Shown: piece by piece, positions 33,481 through 46,300 of the stretch
How the letters are laid out: each line of letters opens with the position of its first letter
Numbering within the stretch: the first letter of the stretch is position 1
NCBI GenBank assembly: GCA_015039365.1
Contig: WION01000313.1
Coordinates: 1 to 60,556 of the forward strand
DNA from: Amanita rubescens
Taxonomy: Eukaryota > Basidiomycota > Agaricomycetes > Agaricales > Amanitaceae
Direction of reading: 5' to 3'
DNA length: 60,556 nt
Made by a program: the position numbers and the translations under genes
Notes under the pieces: model-generated
Told to the model about the DNA's origin: nothing
The model's database searches: none
The model's input: only the letters and a program-made list of their open reading frames with translations

Positions 33481-33524
33481 CTAGCATTATTAGTTGCGGA
33501 TTGATACATCGGTGGTGCACACAC

Positions 33525-35527
33525 CTTGGTCTCCTTGTCTGCTTCTGCTTCTGCCCAACCTTTTCCTCCTTGTATGTCCAGCAGAACACGGTCCGTACCG
33601 CCGGTGCGAGCAATCTTTACGGCATCCGTTACATCGTTGTCGGAAGTAATAATAACGGAGTCACCGTCCGTGTCGGTGTAAGATAGGAGGAAGTCATTGG
33701 GATCGGGGGGTGTAGCGCCCTCGGAAGACTTCAACTCGGTGAAGAATGGATCAGTCGCGAGCTTCCCAGCGACAATCTCACGAAGGTGTTCAACATCGTC
33801 ATGACGCGACTTGAAGCGATGAGTGCGATCACTTGGAGTGCGGAACTTGAATACATAGGTTCCATCGTCAACAGGCAAAGGTGTAGCACCGCCGGGTATA
33901 GTAACACCTTTCTTACGAGCGTAACTTTCCAAAACGGATCCAGAGTCCTCGTCCACAACTGAAGCAGAGTCATTCGAGTGAACCGCTGAATAAGGCGATT
34001 GTTGCAAGTGCAAAATATCTCCGACTGATGGGTGCGAGCGGAGGTCTGGATGATGCGAGCCGGATAACATCGACTCTGTCTCCTCATGGCCTATAGAGTC
34101 GAAGAAGCGGCCCCACATGGGACCTCCTTCATTCTCCGATGTCAAATTCTCTCCAGCCATAGCATTCATCTATGAAAGGTTAAGAACCACGGATTGGCGT
34201 TGTCAACAGCAAAGGCTCACCTGCTCAAGAGTGGCATAAGTCAACTTGAGAACGTCAACAATGGCCACCAATCGACCGTCGGATTCTAAAACGGGTAAGT
34301 TGAGATAATACCCGTCTTTCATCCTGTTAATTAAAATTCCAAACTCAGTTGACAAGCGAACTCACTATGCATCTTTTTCAATGCATCATGGACACTCAAT
34401 GTCGGCGGCGCGGTGTCTGGGTGGGGTGTCATGACACGAACGACGCTACATCTTCCGGCATCCAACCCGGCGGCGATGACGCGGAGAACAACGTCCTTGC
34501 TGGTGAAAATCCCCGCAATCCTGGGGTGAGCAGTAGGCGTGGCAGGACTTGGTTGTTCCATAACGCATACAGCCGTTGTTCTTCTCTCCTTCATGAGTTT
34601 GGCGACTTCGCGGACGGTCGTCTTAGGTCCAACCGTTGCAGGTTGGGTACGTGAATCCATGACGGTTGTCAAATCAGACAGAGCTGTCTTCTCGCGCAAC
34701 TTTTCTGCCCAAGCCAGCATAGCGGTCGCTTGAGGATTGGAACCCACTGCGCCGAGTTCAGATTGCACGCCGGCTATTGTTGTGAATAACTGCTCCGAAG
34801 TAGCAGAGCTCCTTTCAACTTTGTCTAAAGCTTCGTGAAATACCTTCGTGATGTCGAGCAAACCGACAACGTTTCCTTCTTCGTTACAGACAGGCTAACG
34901 TAGGATATGAAAGTGAACAGATGGCTCCACGAGGCACAAGACGCGACTTACAAGATGCCTAAAGTGTCTCGAAACCATGAGCTCCAAAGCCTCGGTCGCG
35001 CTGGTTGTGTCGCGAATGACCATAGGATTCCTGGTCATAATTTGGTGCACATATGTTGAATGAGGGTCCAACCCTTCTGCGGTAACCTGTCATGACATTG
35101 TCAGGCAATAAAAATTAGCTAGCCAGACTAGACGTACTCTGTATGCTAAATCCCTCGCGGTAAATATACCACTCAATCCTTCGTCATCAACGACAAGTAC
35201 ACAGTCGGTCCTCTTAGCAGCGCACAGCCAACTAGCCTCAGCCACGGTAATATTCTCGCGAACCGTCAATGCAGGTGAAGGCTTTAGGGCAGGGACACTG
35301 CCTTTCGCAGCCGAGGGTTTACCACCGCGCTTCGACGAACGTTGGTGGTGCGTCATGGATACAGTTCGTTTTCGAGCCAGTTCAGTTTCTATTTTTTTTA
35401 GAATTGCCTACGCAAAGATTAAAGATGCGACGATGCTGACTTGGACGAAGAGCACCTCATCCTTTTGGGATTGTTTTTTCCGAGTATCGAACGAAGAGTT
35501 ACTTTGGTGTCCAGACAAAGTCGACAT
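33525..35527 (-). CDS. CBS-domain and PB1-domain protein (Mug70-like)
   Basis: Start 35527 (MSTLSGHQSNSS), splicing in phase to ILKKIETELARKRTVSMTHH. CBS motifs: VRENITVAEASWLCAAKRTD with GIFTARDLAYR; VHQIMTRNPMVIRDTTSATE with VVGLLDITKVFHEALDKVE; TVREVAKLMKERRTTAVCVM with GIFTSKDVVLRVIAAGLD; VMTPHPDTAP with YYLNLPVLESDGRLVAIVDV. PB1 follows: YVFKFRTPSDRTHRFKSRHD through LLSYTDTDGDSVIITSDNDV. The architecture (four CBS plus PB1) equals fission-yeast Mug70-type proteins, which usually end in a membrane anchor. Here the PB1 exon ends DKETK with a GTGTGT donor at 33524, 44 nt before the kinase exon and in the same phase. Without splicing the frame runs on through a hydrophobic stretch (SQQLAMLLLIVYVTYWI) to a stop at 33381. 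Confidence 0.85.
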
Positions 35528-36012
35528 TGTAACGGAGTCAGAACGATGTGAGTGATGACGGGCAGGGGATGGCGAAGAAGGACGATCTGGGAGGGGAGAA
35601 TCATGCCAAAGGCCGGGAAATCGATAAAGGGGGCATGGCCGGAGATTTCGATCATCTGCACCTTATGTAATGCATCACGTGTAGCGCGCGTTACTATATT
35701 GAGCAAACATGCGTTTTGCCATGACCGCGACCCATACGGCGCCCGAAATCATCAAGAAACATGCGGCAGTGGCCATCTGGCCCTTGACCTTTCCAGTTGG
35801 ACTGCTGGGTCAAAACTCTCGCGAAAAAGCCTGTTGTGCAGCCTGTGCTCATATCCTGATCATGCAAGATCTGATTCATAATCCACGCCCTCACATCCTT
35901 CAACCTATATTATGATTGAACACCCATTTGACAACCAATATGTGAGTTTATAGTTTCGTCTTCTGTTCTTATCGAGCTCGAATTTGATTGTGGAGCTGCA
36001 GGATGGTAACAG
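35528..36012. other. Upstream region of the CBS-PB1 gene
   Basis: Holds a 68-codon plus-strand frame at 35709 (MRFAMTATHTAPEIIKKHAA), not identified. Nothing else. Confidence 0.3.
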
Positions 36013-36480
36013 GTGTTTGGGCCCACGAACGAGGTCATCCACTACCGAACAAGCAATAGAGGGCAGACATGGTGTCCACTTGAGATGCCCGCATCCCCTG
36101 CCATGGTGGCAAGGCTGCTTTCGTTCCACTCGGACAAACGGTTACATTCTCTATCAGGGCACTGCATCGTACGAGCAAGATAGAGGATGGGGGCTGAGCT
36201 GCACGGACATTGTACGTATTGATTTATGGCTTCCTTTGCCTAATTACAAGAACTAACGTTCTCGACACAGACTTACTACACCAAAGAAGCTGTCAGTGGC
36301 GAGCCTCAACTCTTGTAGAAGAGACCTCCAACTGTCAATTCGGTCATAGTTCCTCCATCATGCTTGGTCTACACGTGTCCGCGAGAATGGGTACACGATC
36401 GTGGAGTCGACGACGCGTCGCTTGCGTGCGAAAACACTCAAAATCTTTGACTCCGCCCGGCTCACTCACATGGGACTCAA
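36013..36480 (+). pseudogene. VPS10/sortilin-family fragment with frameshifts
   Basis: Vps10 is the Golgi-to-vacuole sorting receptor. Pieces in different frames: VFGPTNEVIHYRTSNRGQTW, then LEMPASPAMVARLLSFHSDK; after a shift NGYILYQGTASYEQDRGWGL with SCTDI; after a GTACGT...CACAG intron TYYTKEAVSGEPQLL; after another shift LVEETSNCQFGHSS. These match the Vps10 domain (NEVIHY..D.G.TW, TYYT..G....P.LL, C.FAHSS). At least two frame changes; both ends missing. Confidence 0.7.
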
Positions 36481-37129
36481 AGCACATCGGCTTGCTCATT
36501 ATGACTGGGAACGAGACTAGTATTTTTCGGCAAACACCCAGGACGCTCCAGCCGACGCCTCGTGGAGGTATTGTCGTCACTGAGCTGTGGAACCACTACT
36601 GACTCACAGTGGCAGACAGGGGTCGTTGTGATCAAAAAATTCTATTTATTGCTCGCAACGCGGTTTATCTGAGAGGGATGGAAGTAAAGAGGGCTTGATC
36701 AATTTGTCGTGGGAGAGATATCTGGTTGGAAGGGTTGGATTGGACGTTAGGGGTTGTGCCAGAGCGGTGCTTTTCGTTCCTGTCCTTTTTTGCTCAAGTT
36801 ATGTCTTGAAGGTACAAGAATCTGGTGAACCTGAACCTAAAAGGCTGAACATTTTAACGTGTCGCAAGTACTACTGTAAGATCCGGTGTGGCTCAGTACT
36901 CTTGTTACCTCGGCAAACTGCGTACTGCTCGCGGTAAGAGGACGAATCAGGTCCTTGGACAGCGCCATGAAAGGTGATATTGGCCCGGGGGAGGTGGGGC
37001 CTACGATAATGACTCGGCAATGGCGTTATCATATTGCACCTCGCATGATGGACGAGGCACCGTGGTCTCTCGAATGAAGCAATAGGTAGCCTCTCCACAC
37101 CAACTTGAGCAAGAACGGTGGAATTCGTT
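36481..37129. other. No gene recognised
   Basis: Short frames only, between the VPS10 fragment and a dispersed repeat. Confidence 0.4.
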
Positions 37130-37345
37130 TTCGAGGCGTAAGATCATCGCTCAGCGTACCTTTGCTTCTCTGCAGTGTGTTTCATCCCACCAGTGACGCA
37201 ACAATACAGATGGGTGCGCGCGCCGCTCCTTCGCTGACCTGCTTCCACAGGCTACAAATTATCCACGCTGCCCAATCACCATCTTCTATTCGCGTCTCCG
37301 CCAGTTCACCACAGCCTAACCAATCTTATAATTGAGCCAACAAAC
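37130..37345 (+). repeat. Dispersed repeat R1, copy 1
   Basis: Shares blocks with 41225-41335 (GCTCAGCGTAC.TTTGCTT.TCTGC then TTTCATCC..CCAGTGA), with 43010-43130 (CCTTCGCTGACC.GCTTCCACAGG, ACCATCTTCTATT.GCG.CTCCGCCAGTTCA), and in reverse with 54370-54500. Non-coding; unknown element. Confidence 0.7.
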
Positions 37346-38646
37346 GTATGAAAAAGACGAGAGCTGAAGCCTGGTGGATCACTACAAACATCTACCATCT
37401 ACCCCCACCTGGAGATATGGGGCTTAGCGAGAACTCACTAGCCCTATGATTTCGGCTCGGAACGCCTTTCGTTATCCTCGATGACTACATGACGTCCTAC
37501 CAGGCAAATGATGGGGCACGCGCCGGCTAAAAGCGCAAGGGATGGAAAACGACGGAGACAGGCAAAAGGGGTACGAAGGTGCTTTCATCCTTTCTGTATA
37601 TACCTCTTCCGCAGGCCTCATGTCGTTCAGATAGTTGAAATTTCGTCTACACAGGATTTCTAGTCACGGAATACGTTGTATGTGTTACTGTTTCTTGAAT
37701 TGTACAGCGACGCTACAAAGTACTAGTATCTCATTAGAATTGTTCGACATATCTATCCCGTACTATAAGCCTCTCGATCATGTCGCTGCTCCTTCGCGAT
37801 ATTCCCGCCGACGGAGACCAGGCGAAGGCAAAACCCCAAAACGACACAGCAGGAGGAAATTGAGGGCCTGAACACGGGATTGGCGAAGCTGGATGAGGTA
37901 TAATGCAAGCATCTAATGGGGAACACCAGTGCGTGCCCTTCGCCGCACATCTCAACTCAAAACATGCTTATGGTCATATGATATGCGGCATTTACGGTAT
38001 TGATGATTGAACATCACCTTTCTGTCGGGAAAATCGTAAGCAATTCAACTAAAAGCTAATCAAAATGGACTAGAGCCTGAATCCATCAAATCGTTAATGC
38101 CACCTGTCGTGACGTTTGACGTAAGTAATGCATCGACTTTATCCCGCGGGGTACAGCAGGAGCTCGTAGAACCATCCACCTAGCGGTCAATACGAGGATG
38201 AAATCGCTTTCAATGCGTTCAACGATACATTGGTATACTTAAAGGTCAAAGTGTCGTCAGGCAATTCGAACCGTGGAGAACGCGTGGCCCGGCAAATCAA
38301 ATCGTTACCGCCCAACAATCAGGTTGTCGTAATCAGAGCCTGCTTGAATCCTAATTCAGCTCATTGAAACTGTTCTTATGGTTCACACTTGAAGTGTTTC
38401 GTGAATCCAATCCATGCTCACTGAATTCAAATTGTTAGGATTCATCATCCTGGAGAGCGCGATGGAAATATGCATGTACCGGCCATGACGCCAATGGAAG
38501 CAGTACGTGAGGGCAGGGATGAGGATCATATTTTATGCGAAATTATTGGGGATTATATAAGTTCAAACTAGAACATAACCGGCAAGTATATTCCCGCGTT
38601 TGCAATCTTGAATGTCAACTTGTTTACGCTCTAGCCCGTCCTCACG

Positions 38647-38654
38647 TATAAAAG
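38647..38654 (+). promoter_or_regulatory. TATA box of secreted-protein gene 1
   Basis: TATAAAAG 84 bp before the ATG, conserved in the duplicate at 48560-48567. Confidence 0.65.
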
Positions 38655-38730
38655 CAGGTCTGTAACAGACTGACCTTCATCAGGCGATCACCGCTTCTCT
38701 TTTTCCCCGACACCCAACATCTCTTCTCCC

Positions 38731-39421
38731 ATGGTCAAATTCACTTTTGTGTCCGTGTTCTTGATCGTTACCGCCATGTCGGCGCTCGTCTTCGCTGCGC
38801 CCCCGAGCCTTGAGAAGTACTCTATCAACATCAGCGGTACCGACTACTTCCTCTTGAGCAACGGCACTGAACAGGCCGGCCAGCCAGTCACTCTGGTTAC
38901 AGGGTACAACCCCGATACAACCGTACGAGTCCCTATCATCATTACCTGTATGACAGCTAAAAGATCCTGGATGGCAGGTGGTCTCCATTCGTAAGGTCAC
39001 GCGGAGAGGGCTTACTGTGTCCCCTGTGATAGGCAAGGCTGGGCTTTCGGTCACAGCCCCCGAGGTAAGTCCAAGTTTACTCTGATTCATCCGTTACTGA
39101 GAGTCCTCTGATTAAATACTAGGGGGAACATTACCTCGTCTGGGACACTCCTGATATTTACACGTTACCCCCTTGGTGGGGCTTTCACAGCCGCTTTCCA
39201 GAACCAGGTTATTTGTAAGCCTTCACGCGATTGATCACATGGAAATACCTAACGACGCTTGGCATATAGCATTAGAGAAGGGGGACCTTTGGCTTGGGTT
39301 AAAGGTAGTAACGATGATGTACGTTCATATTATATGAACAAGAAGGGATACTCACGATTTGGCACAGCTTGTTCTTCATCTTGGACATGGGGCTATATTC
39401 ACGGTCCAAGTCGCTGTTTAA
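38731..39421 (+). CDS. Small secreted protein, paralogue 1 (probably disabled)
   Basis: A clear signal peptide (MVKFTFVSVFLIVTAMSALV FAAPP, cleavage near residue 24) and mature start KYSINISGTDYFLLSNGTEQ then VTLVTGYNPDTT. Downstream exons correspond to DPGWQVVSIRKV, GKAGLSVTAPE, GEHYLVWDTPDIYTLPPWWG and a last exon AQLVLHLGHGAIFTVQVAV stop (39419-39421). Relative to paralogue 2, seven bases (GTACACG) are missing at the end of exon 1, so the phase across the first intron no longer fits. Unspliced, the frame ends at 38992. The general pattern (about 170-190 residues, beta-rich) recalls beta-trefoil lectin/protease-inhibitor proteins of mushrooms, but I cannot assign it. Confidence 0.5.
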
Positions 39422-40488
39422 TCTACTACAGCAGTTACTATCGGTGTTTGTTTGGCCTTCTGAATCATTATCTTTCTGAGTTGGAAAAGAAAAGAAATAG
39501 TGACGTCCTCTCTGCTTCCCGATGCGGCTCCTACCGTCTACGGCTAGTGCTGCGAACGCTGAGCAAGATGCCTGGTACATGCAAAATTTCTGCCACCCTC
39601 TAAGTTCTACCCCCCCAATCGCGGCAAAATTGCCCAATGAGCAAAGAACAACAGCTCATCTTTTCGCTGTACCACTCAATTCGTTCCAAGGTGATTCCGG
39701 TGGCAAAGATTTGAATATCCGAGATGACGGATGCGAGGTTGTTGTGGCACGCGTGCCGATTTAAAAAGGAGGGCAAGTGAGCTGGCTCGTCCGACATCTA
39801 CAGCGCTAGCCTCCACACTTCATTCTAACGCCGTCCACGGAGGTTCAATATGCTAACCGCCATACCTGGGCGGGCGAACGGAGAAGTAGGTCATGACGTT
39901 TCATAACAAGCATATACACCTCTCGCAGTGCCTCCTTGCTTCTTGGAATCGTACCCGACTTAGCTTTCCCTTCTTTATGTCATGTCGCGTTGCGCAACAA
40001 TATCACGTCCATCAATCCACCCATCCATCTACTTGCGCAAAGAAACACTTTTGGAACCATCATAATTGGGATTAGTGACCGAAAAAATAGATCTCAGTCC
40101 ATAGCTGAGCAGCACGACACCATTCTTATCTTTTGTGGAATCGATCCAACTTGTTTTCGCATTTATATCATTTTCTGTCTTTCCCTGCTATGGCTTTCAA
40201 ATTTTGTATTCCTGGAGTACTACCGGATGATCTATGACACCACAAGGCGACGAGGGAATGCAAGAGCGCCGGAGAGGGATCCCTCGTCGTGCCTCCCGTT
40301 CTTCTGTGCCGTCCGGTCTGATAATAGGAGAAGTGGTGCTAAACACCGAGACGTGTCCTCCCGATCATCAGTCTCCACACCGCGTCCTGCTTCTGTTCGC
40401 ATTGGTGAACTTTGAGTTGGATCTATACGAAGTTGGCATCGCCAAAAGTAATTGTAATACATCTCACGTATAGATCCAAGGCTCATCC
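39422..40488. other. No intact gene
   Basis: Includes the end of the segmental duplication (to about 39620), then unassigned sequence with short frames only. Confidence 0.4.
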
Positions 40489-41010
40489 CTATCCGCGGGG
40501 AAGATTGGATTGCAAAGGGGGAAGTATATTTGTTCGAGATGAGATCCGACGACTTCGTCGTGATTTTGCAGAAGGCGGTGTAGCTGAGTTCGGTGTAGGA
40601 TCGGAGGTTGGAGATGTAGAGTTAGGTGAGGCGGCGTTTGAGGGGGCAGCTGTCGTAGGCTTGGAGTTGGATTGGAAGGTCCAGATCGAGTCGGGATTGG
40701 CGTCGAGGAGGGCGATGGAGGAGGGTGAGCTGGTGCGAAGCTAGAGGGACTGTAAAGTGGAGGCGACTGCGCCTGCGCTGGGTTTGGAGCTGGGAGTAAG
40801 AGTGAGAATGGGGACGGAGAATCTGGGAGTTGAAAATGCGCACTGCGGGGTTGTTTCGGGCTGGAGGTTTCTCCGTGCTTCGGCTTACGCTTTCGCTATC
40901 ATCCTCTTCGTCGTAATAAGAGTGGTGGATCCCGCGTTCTTCAACGCGTTTTACGGTGGCTTCGACGTTGACACGTGGAAAAAGGGGAATGGCGTGACCG
41001 GTGAACGTAA
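40489..41010 (-). CDS. Unidentified low-complexity gene fragment
   Basis: One exon (after a CTCTAG acceptor near 40746) reads SSIALLDANPDSIWTFQSNS then KPTTAAPSNAASPNSTSPTS and a basic SAKSRRSRRISSRTN, stop 40491-40489. Upstream in another frame lies YYDEEDDSESVSRSTEKPPA, which may be the preceding exon. Codon composition looks real, but the start and the joining are uncertain. Function unknown. Confidence 0.3.
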
Positions 41011-41224
41011 CTGGTGAACCGGTGACTAGGACTGCGCGCTGAACGACCCAACTTGCTCACCAACCCACCTCCCACTCCGTCTGCAACAACCTCACCAGCA
41101 TCCTCACCAGGCAACTTTTCTAACATGAGGGCGCAGTACTTTCTCAGCACGCTGACTGCGCGCCTGGCGCGGCTCACTGCTAGCAGGTCTCTCAATGCTT
41201 CGCTAATCAACGCTCGAGCTCTGG

Positions 41225-41335
41225 CGACAATATCTCTGGTCACGCACGTTCACGCTCAGCGTACTTTTGCTTTTCTGCTGTGTATTTCATCCTGCCAGTG
41301 ATGCGACAACACGGACGGGCGCTCGCTCATCAGGA
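41225..41335 (+). repeat. Dispersed repeat R1, copy 2 (partial)
   Basis: Matches the first half of the copy at 37130. Confidence 0.6.
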
Positions 41336-43009
41336 AAACCCCAAATTGCGAATTAGATATAATTAGATGTAGGGCGTATTACAGCCTGTTAAAATGTCTA
41401 GTGCCAGTTAAACAGTGTTAAATAAGTGAATTATGGTGAGTTACTTGAACTACAATGGGGGACCGTGAAATAACAAGTAAGTATGAGAGTCTGCAACAGA
41501 GTTAACAAGGAATGTGTTATGGAAGTCTAGGATGGTATTATTATTCCATCCCGAGGTATCATTCTTCTGGGAACAGGTGATAGATTTACTGGCGAGCCAG
41601 GCCTCGAGACGACAAGAATGCAACCAACCACATCCAAAGCACCAGCTTGGACAATGCGGCCCCTAATCGACTCGCCCAGAGTTGGTGAGTGGCAGTGTCG
41701 ACATTCCCATCGACGAGGTTCAGGAAAACGGCGCGCCGAGGCCGTCAACGATGAGAAGCTCATCGAAGAAGCCCGCCAGGCTCCACTGTGGCCCAGCAAG
41801 GTGGAAAGACTGCGAGACATGCCATACGTCGTCAATAAAGGGGAGACAAGCGTGAATCTATACTCACTTGTACCAAGCTTCGCTCATCTGCGCCCACCTG
41901 TCCCACGCAGCCCGTTCCAGACTTCCAACGCTTCAGCTGAAATGCACCCTCCTCTCCTCAAATCGCATTGGCTTGCGCAATCTTCTACACGGTCGAACTC
42001 GACTGGTTTGATACCATCCCACGGTTTCAACTACCAACTACAAACACGGATATACCCATGCTATTGAAACCTATCCATGATATTGAGCTCGATGAGACTA
42101 GGGTGACACTCCGTACTCACCATTGACACGGTCGGAACCGTCGGATGGAGCGCAGGTCCGCAGGACTGGGACTTAGCAAGTTCTTGTCAAGTGGACACGT
42201 GTTTTTGTTGGCTATTATTATTAAGTTCTCACGCACAGTTCAGGTATTAAATAAACATGTTGAACGTTCGACTTTGCATCCTCGCGCTTGTCTCTTCCCA
42301 CAAGCATTCCTGCCGCACCAGCTAGTTCTTCAGTGGTCCTCAATGCAGACCCGCGTGGTCGTGGTGAGCATTCCCTCTAGCCCATCTATTCGTCTACTAA
42401 AGCCTTCTGCCCGGTTTCCAACTGCATAACCCTGCAATCGCGCCCATTGAGCGACTCGACGATCGTTCATAAGCATTCTCCACTCACCATTAGACGTTTC
42501 CCCTAGGGCTTCATTGGTAAGCCCTATTTCTACGTGCTGAGCCTGTCTCACCACGCCCATTTTAGTATATACGGGCACGCCTGCATCTGTTAGGTAAGTA
42601 AGCCTCACTCGTTGTGTAGGTCCTAGCTAACAAACGCTATTGCTCAGCCTGTACAATGCTTCTATGGTTGCATACTCTGTCCAGCATGCTGCACCACCCC
42701 GTACTATGGCTGTATTTCTTAATATTAGGGTGTACATGTACACCATACATATGTATCCTGTATGTATATAAAGCTGCAATAGGAATATAGTTTGGTTTGT
42801 TGCCATGAACCTGGATAACCTGTGAGAATAGGCTGAGGTAGGACGAATTAGCTCAGAGTAATGTGGTTGTATTTCACCATAATTATGTGAACTTACCCGT
42901 AAAATAAGGGTAGCAGTTAGGGAGTCCAGTGAAAAAAGTTTGCACCTAATTACGGGTAATTTGAGGTAATTACCCATAATTGTCAGTTTGCCGTTTTCCT
43001 GATGCTTAC
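41336..43009. other. Unassigned stretch
   Basis: The longest frame (+ strand, 41618-42067) has no motif. 42690-43000 is A/T-rich with a palindromic GTGTACATGTACAC and short inverted TTACGGGTAA/TTACCC motifs, possibly a degraded small transposon. Confidence 0.3.
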
Positions 43010-43130
43010 GAAGGTACTCGCCCCTTCGCTGACCCGCTTCCACAGGCTTATCACCATCTTCTATTTGCGCCTCCGCCAGTTCATCACAACCTAATCGATC
43101 TTATAGTTGAACCAACAAACGCATGAAAAA
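43010..43130 (+). repeat. Dispersed repeat R1, copy 3
   Basis: Close match to 37222-37345; also the left edge of the right copy of the segmental duplication. Confidence 0.65.
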
Positions 43131-43380
43131 GACGCGGGCAAAGATGCGGAGGATGGGGCTCAGCGAAAAATCACCCCGGTAGCGCCATGATTTCGACTCG
43201 GGATGAATGTGTGGACTACATGACGTCCCACCAAGCAAATGATAGGACATGTTCAGGCTATAGGCGCAAGGGATGGAAAACGACGGCAGAAGGTGCTTTT
43301 ATCCTTTCTGTATATACCTTGTCTGACTCTCCCGCAGGCATCAGATAGTTCGTTGAAATTTGGTCTACATAGGATTTCTA

Positions 43381-43388
43381 GTTACGAA
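43381..43388 (+). repeat. hAT target site duplication, left
   Basis: GTTACGAA, identical to 47564-47571. Confidence 0.95.
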
Positions 43389-46300
43389 TAGTGTTGTGCA
43401 CGGCCCGGCCCCAAGCCGTCGAGCCCCGGCTGCCGAGCCCTCGAAGCCGGAGCCGAGCCGAGCCCTACTGAACGGCTCTGAACGGCTCAGGGCTCGGCTT
43501 GCACTTGAAGAAGCCGTGAGCCGGGCCGCCCAGCCCCGGCTTTCCACCGCACATTGTCGTTCTTCATCGCGCCTTGTCAAAAGTATTGGTACGTACCAAT
43601 TCAATGCCTGATTAGTAATGGTCGGGAAAACTTGGCCAAACCCGACCACGCCGCGTTGTAATTCACACGGTAATGATCACCTAGTGGCGACCACAAGACT
43701 GGAGAGGGAGAGTAGCTGCGTGCGGGCAGCTTTGGAGCGGGTAAGCCCATCATTCATGCGTCCTCGGCGTTCGCTACTAACTGTATTGTATAGAAGTGTT
43801 TGTTCTTGGGCGAGCCAACTCCGCGAAAGGCCTGTTCCCTCGGATACAGACGGGTTACCCAGGTTTTCTCCTCGAATGTGCATATGGTTTTGTCTACATT
43901 TGTTATGTTCCAGGTACTGTACAGTTTATTCAGCAGGCTGATTGCCGCATTCTGACATACTTGAAAAAGGGAAGTACAGACCGAGCACACGGCCACGGCT
44001 GTCAGTGATGACAGCTGACGCCACCTCATCAGTGCCACGCCCAAAGCGATCGCTGACAGCATCCGGGAAACTCCTCGACGCCTCTAATTCAGCTGCACCC
44101 GCCCTCTCTGCTCATAGACATGCGATTGAAGCGAAGCGAGCTGACGAAGCTGCTAACTCTAAATTAACGTCATCTCAGGCTGATTCGGCAGTCCCGACTT
44201 CGAGCCCGTCATCTCCGCCGATCACGGACGCTTTGCAGGTCGGCTCTGACTCAGATCTCGAGTCGCAACGACCCCGTAAGCGTTTCAACACACACGGCAC
44301 ATTCTATACTGATATTTGATACTAGGCCGGAAGAAATCACGCATCCAGATTATCATTGATGACGAGAACCCCGCTTCGATCAAGAAAACCGCTCCACCTG
44401 TCGATAATTCTGTACAAGAGCCCCCCACTCAATCAGACGTGATCAATGCAGACGGATTCCTGGCTGATATCGACGTTCAAGCTGTCCCTGAAGTCCCGAA
44501 GGTTACTCTCAAAGATCGTAGCCGTGATGTAGACCATTTCTTCTCATCATCTTATCAAAATAATGGCAAGAGCTACCGGAACTGTAACCTATGCTCGTGA
44601 GCAAAATGTGTTTCATATTATCATCGTACTGACTCGAACTTAGCAAAAAATCGATTGCAAATCCTGTGTCCCTGGTTGCCGAGGTAACGACGCTGAGACG
44701 ACACATGCAATCAAGCCATAAAGTGCGTCACGAAATATGTAGTTTGATATAGCTAATGTGGTTGCATCATTCTAGGCAGCGTACCAGAAATGGGCCGAAG
44801 CGAATAGTTTCTTATCTATGCTACCAAAGGATGCTGAAAAACGTCGTAAAGATGCACTGGCCAATGACCAGCTACGCCTCGATCCACATCTTCGGGAGAA
44901 GCCACAGAGAGAGGCAATAATACCATATAGTGATGAGCGCTTTCGTGATGCAGCCATTGAGTGGCTTGTGTCAACGGATCAGGTATGTAACGATGACTAG
45001 TCTCTCAATCTTGGTACTAATTTATCACGCAAATCACAGCCTATCCAAGCCTTTGAACACCCGAAGTTTCAGAATATGATCAACATAGCAGCCCGTGCCA
45101 CCAATGGAGTTAAAATTCCTGATCGACGCCAGACTCGACAAGCCATCATTATTATGTTTAAGCAGCAGTTGGTGGCGCTTCGTGACCGGTTGAATGTACG
45201 CACAATTCCGCACAAATATCATGCACTAACATTCTACTTAGAATGCGAAGGGAAAGGTAAGTATAACATGTGATGCATGGCAGGCCTCCAACAGCGACGG
45301 ATACCTGGCGGTGACTGGATCTTGGATAGAAGACGAAAACGGAAGGTGGCAAGTCCAAACGGCACTATTCGGCTTCGTACAGCTGAACAATGCACATAAC
45401 GGGACACGGCTAGGACAAGCACTGTTCAAAGTCATATCACGGCTCCATATAGGCCACAAAGTAAGTGTTCTGAGTCGTTATATGCAATGAGTTCTAATAA
45501 ATATGTACTTGTATTGTCTAGATGGGATGGGTGACCTGCGACAACGCGTCAAACAACAACACCATGTTCATCGAGTTTGCAAAGCACATCTCAGCATCTA
45601 ACGGAAAGATTCTTGATCCGAAGGCCCATCGCATCCGGTAAGTTTCCCTGATTATCAGTATGGTCATTGATAATGATAAAGCAGGTGTCTTGCGCATATC
45701 ATTAACCTTGCAACACAAGCTGTAATAACAACATACAGCAAATCGAAGCATTACAATCACGCGGAGCCTGAGGCAGTCCTCACTGCTGGGGTTGAACGGG
45801 ATGGGGTTGGACTGGTGCGGGCAATCTGCGTGAAGGTATGAATTTGCCGCTATGCATTCACTTTGACCTTGACCTCGATTCTTAGGCTCGTTCTTCCGCA
45901 AAACGCAAGCAACTTTTTGTCGACATTCAAAAGCGGGGAGGTGCAAAGAATGTTTATCAACTTCTGCTTGACATGCCCGTGCGTTGGTCATCGACATATG
46001 TCATGACATCACGGGCTGAAGCGATGCGCGTGGTAATATAAATCCTTCCATGTAGCTAAAACTGCGACTGCGCTAACAAATCACACTAGTTTGTCGACAC
46101 GTTTGTATACGAGATGGGACGAGAGGAAAAGGATCTTGCAAAACGACAGAAGATAGATGATTTACAGCTCTCAAATCGTGAATGGGAGCACATCGGGTTG
46201 TTTAATGATCTTCTTGCTGTAAGACATACATACTATATCTGACATTTGACTTTGCTGATGCCGTCTAGCATGCTGATAATGCGCAACAGGCATTTTCATC

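Larger units (their letters stand above)
37222..39620 (+). repeat. Segmental duplication, left copy
   Basis: Collinear with 43015-43388 plus 47572-49560. Shared landmarks: the tract ending CTGTATATACCT, the site TTTCTAGT.ACG, the sequence around GATATTCCCGCCGACGGAGA, a block ending CTCACGTATAAAAGCAG, and the secreted-protein gene. The right copy is interrupted by the hAT element; this copy has the uninterrupted site at about 37655-37680. Confidence 0.85.

Noticed and set aside
33381..33524. Hydrophobic C-terminal anchor for the CBS-PB1 protein
   Set aside because: It arises by reading through a donor into the out-of-frame kinase exon; possible as an alternative product but splicing to the kinase is better supported.
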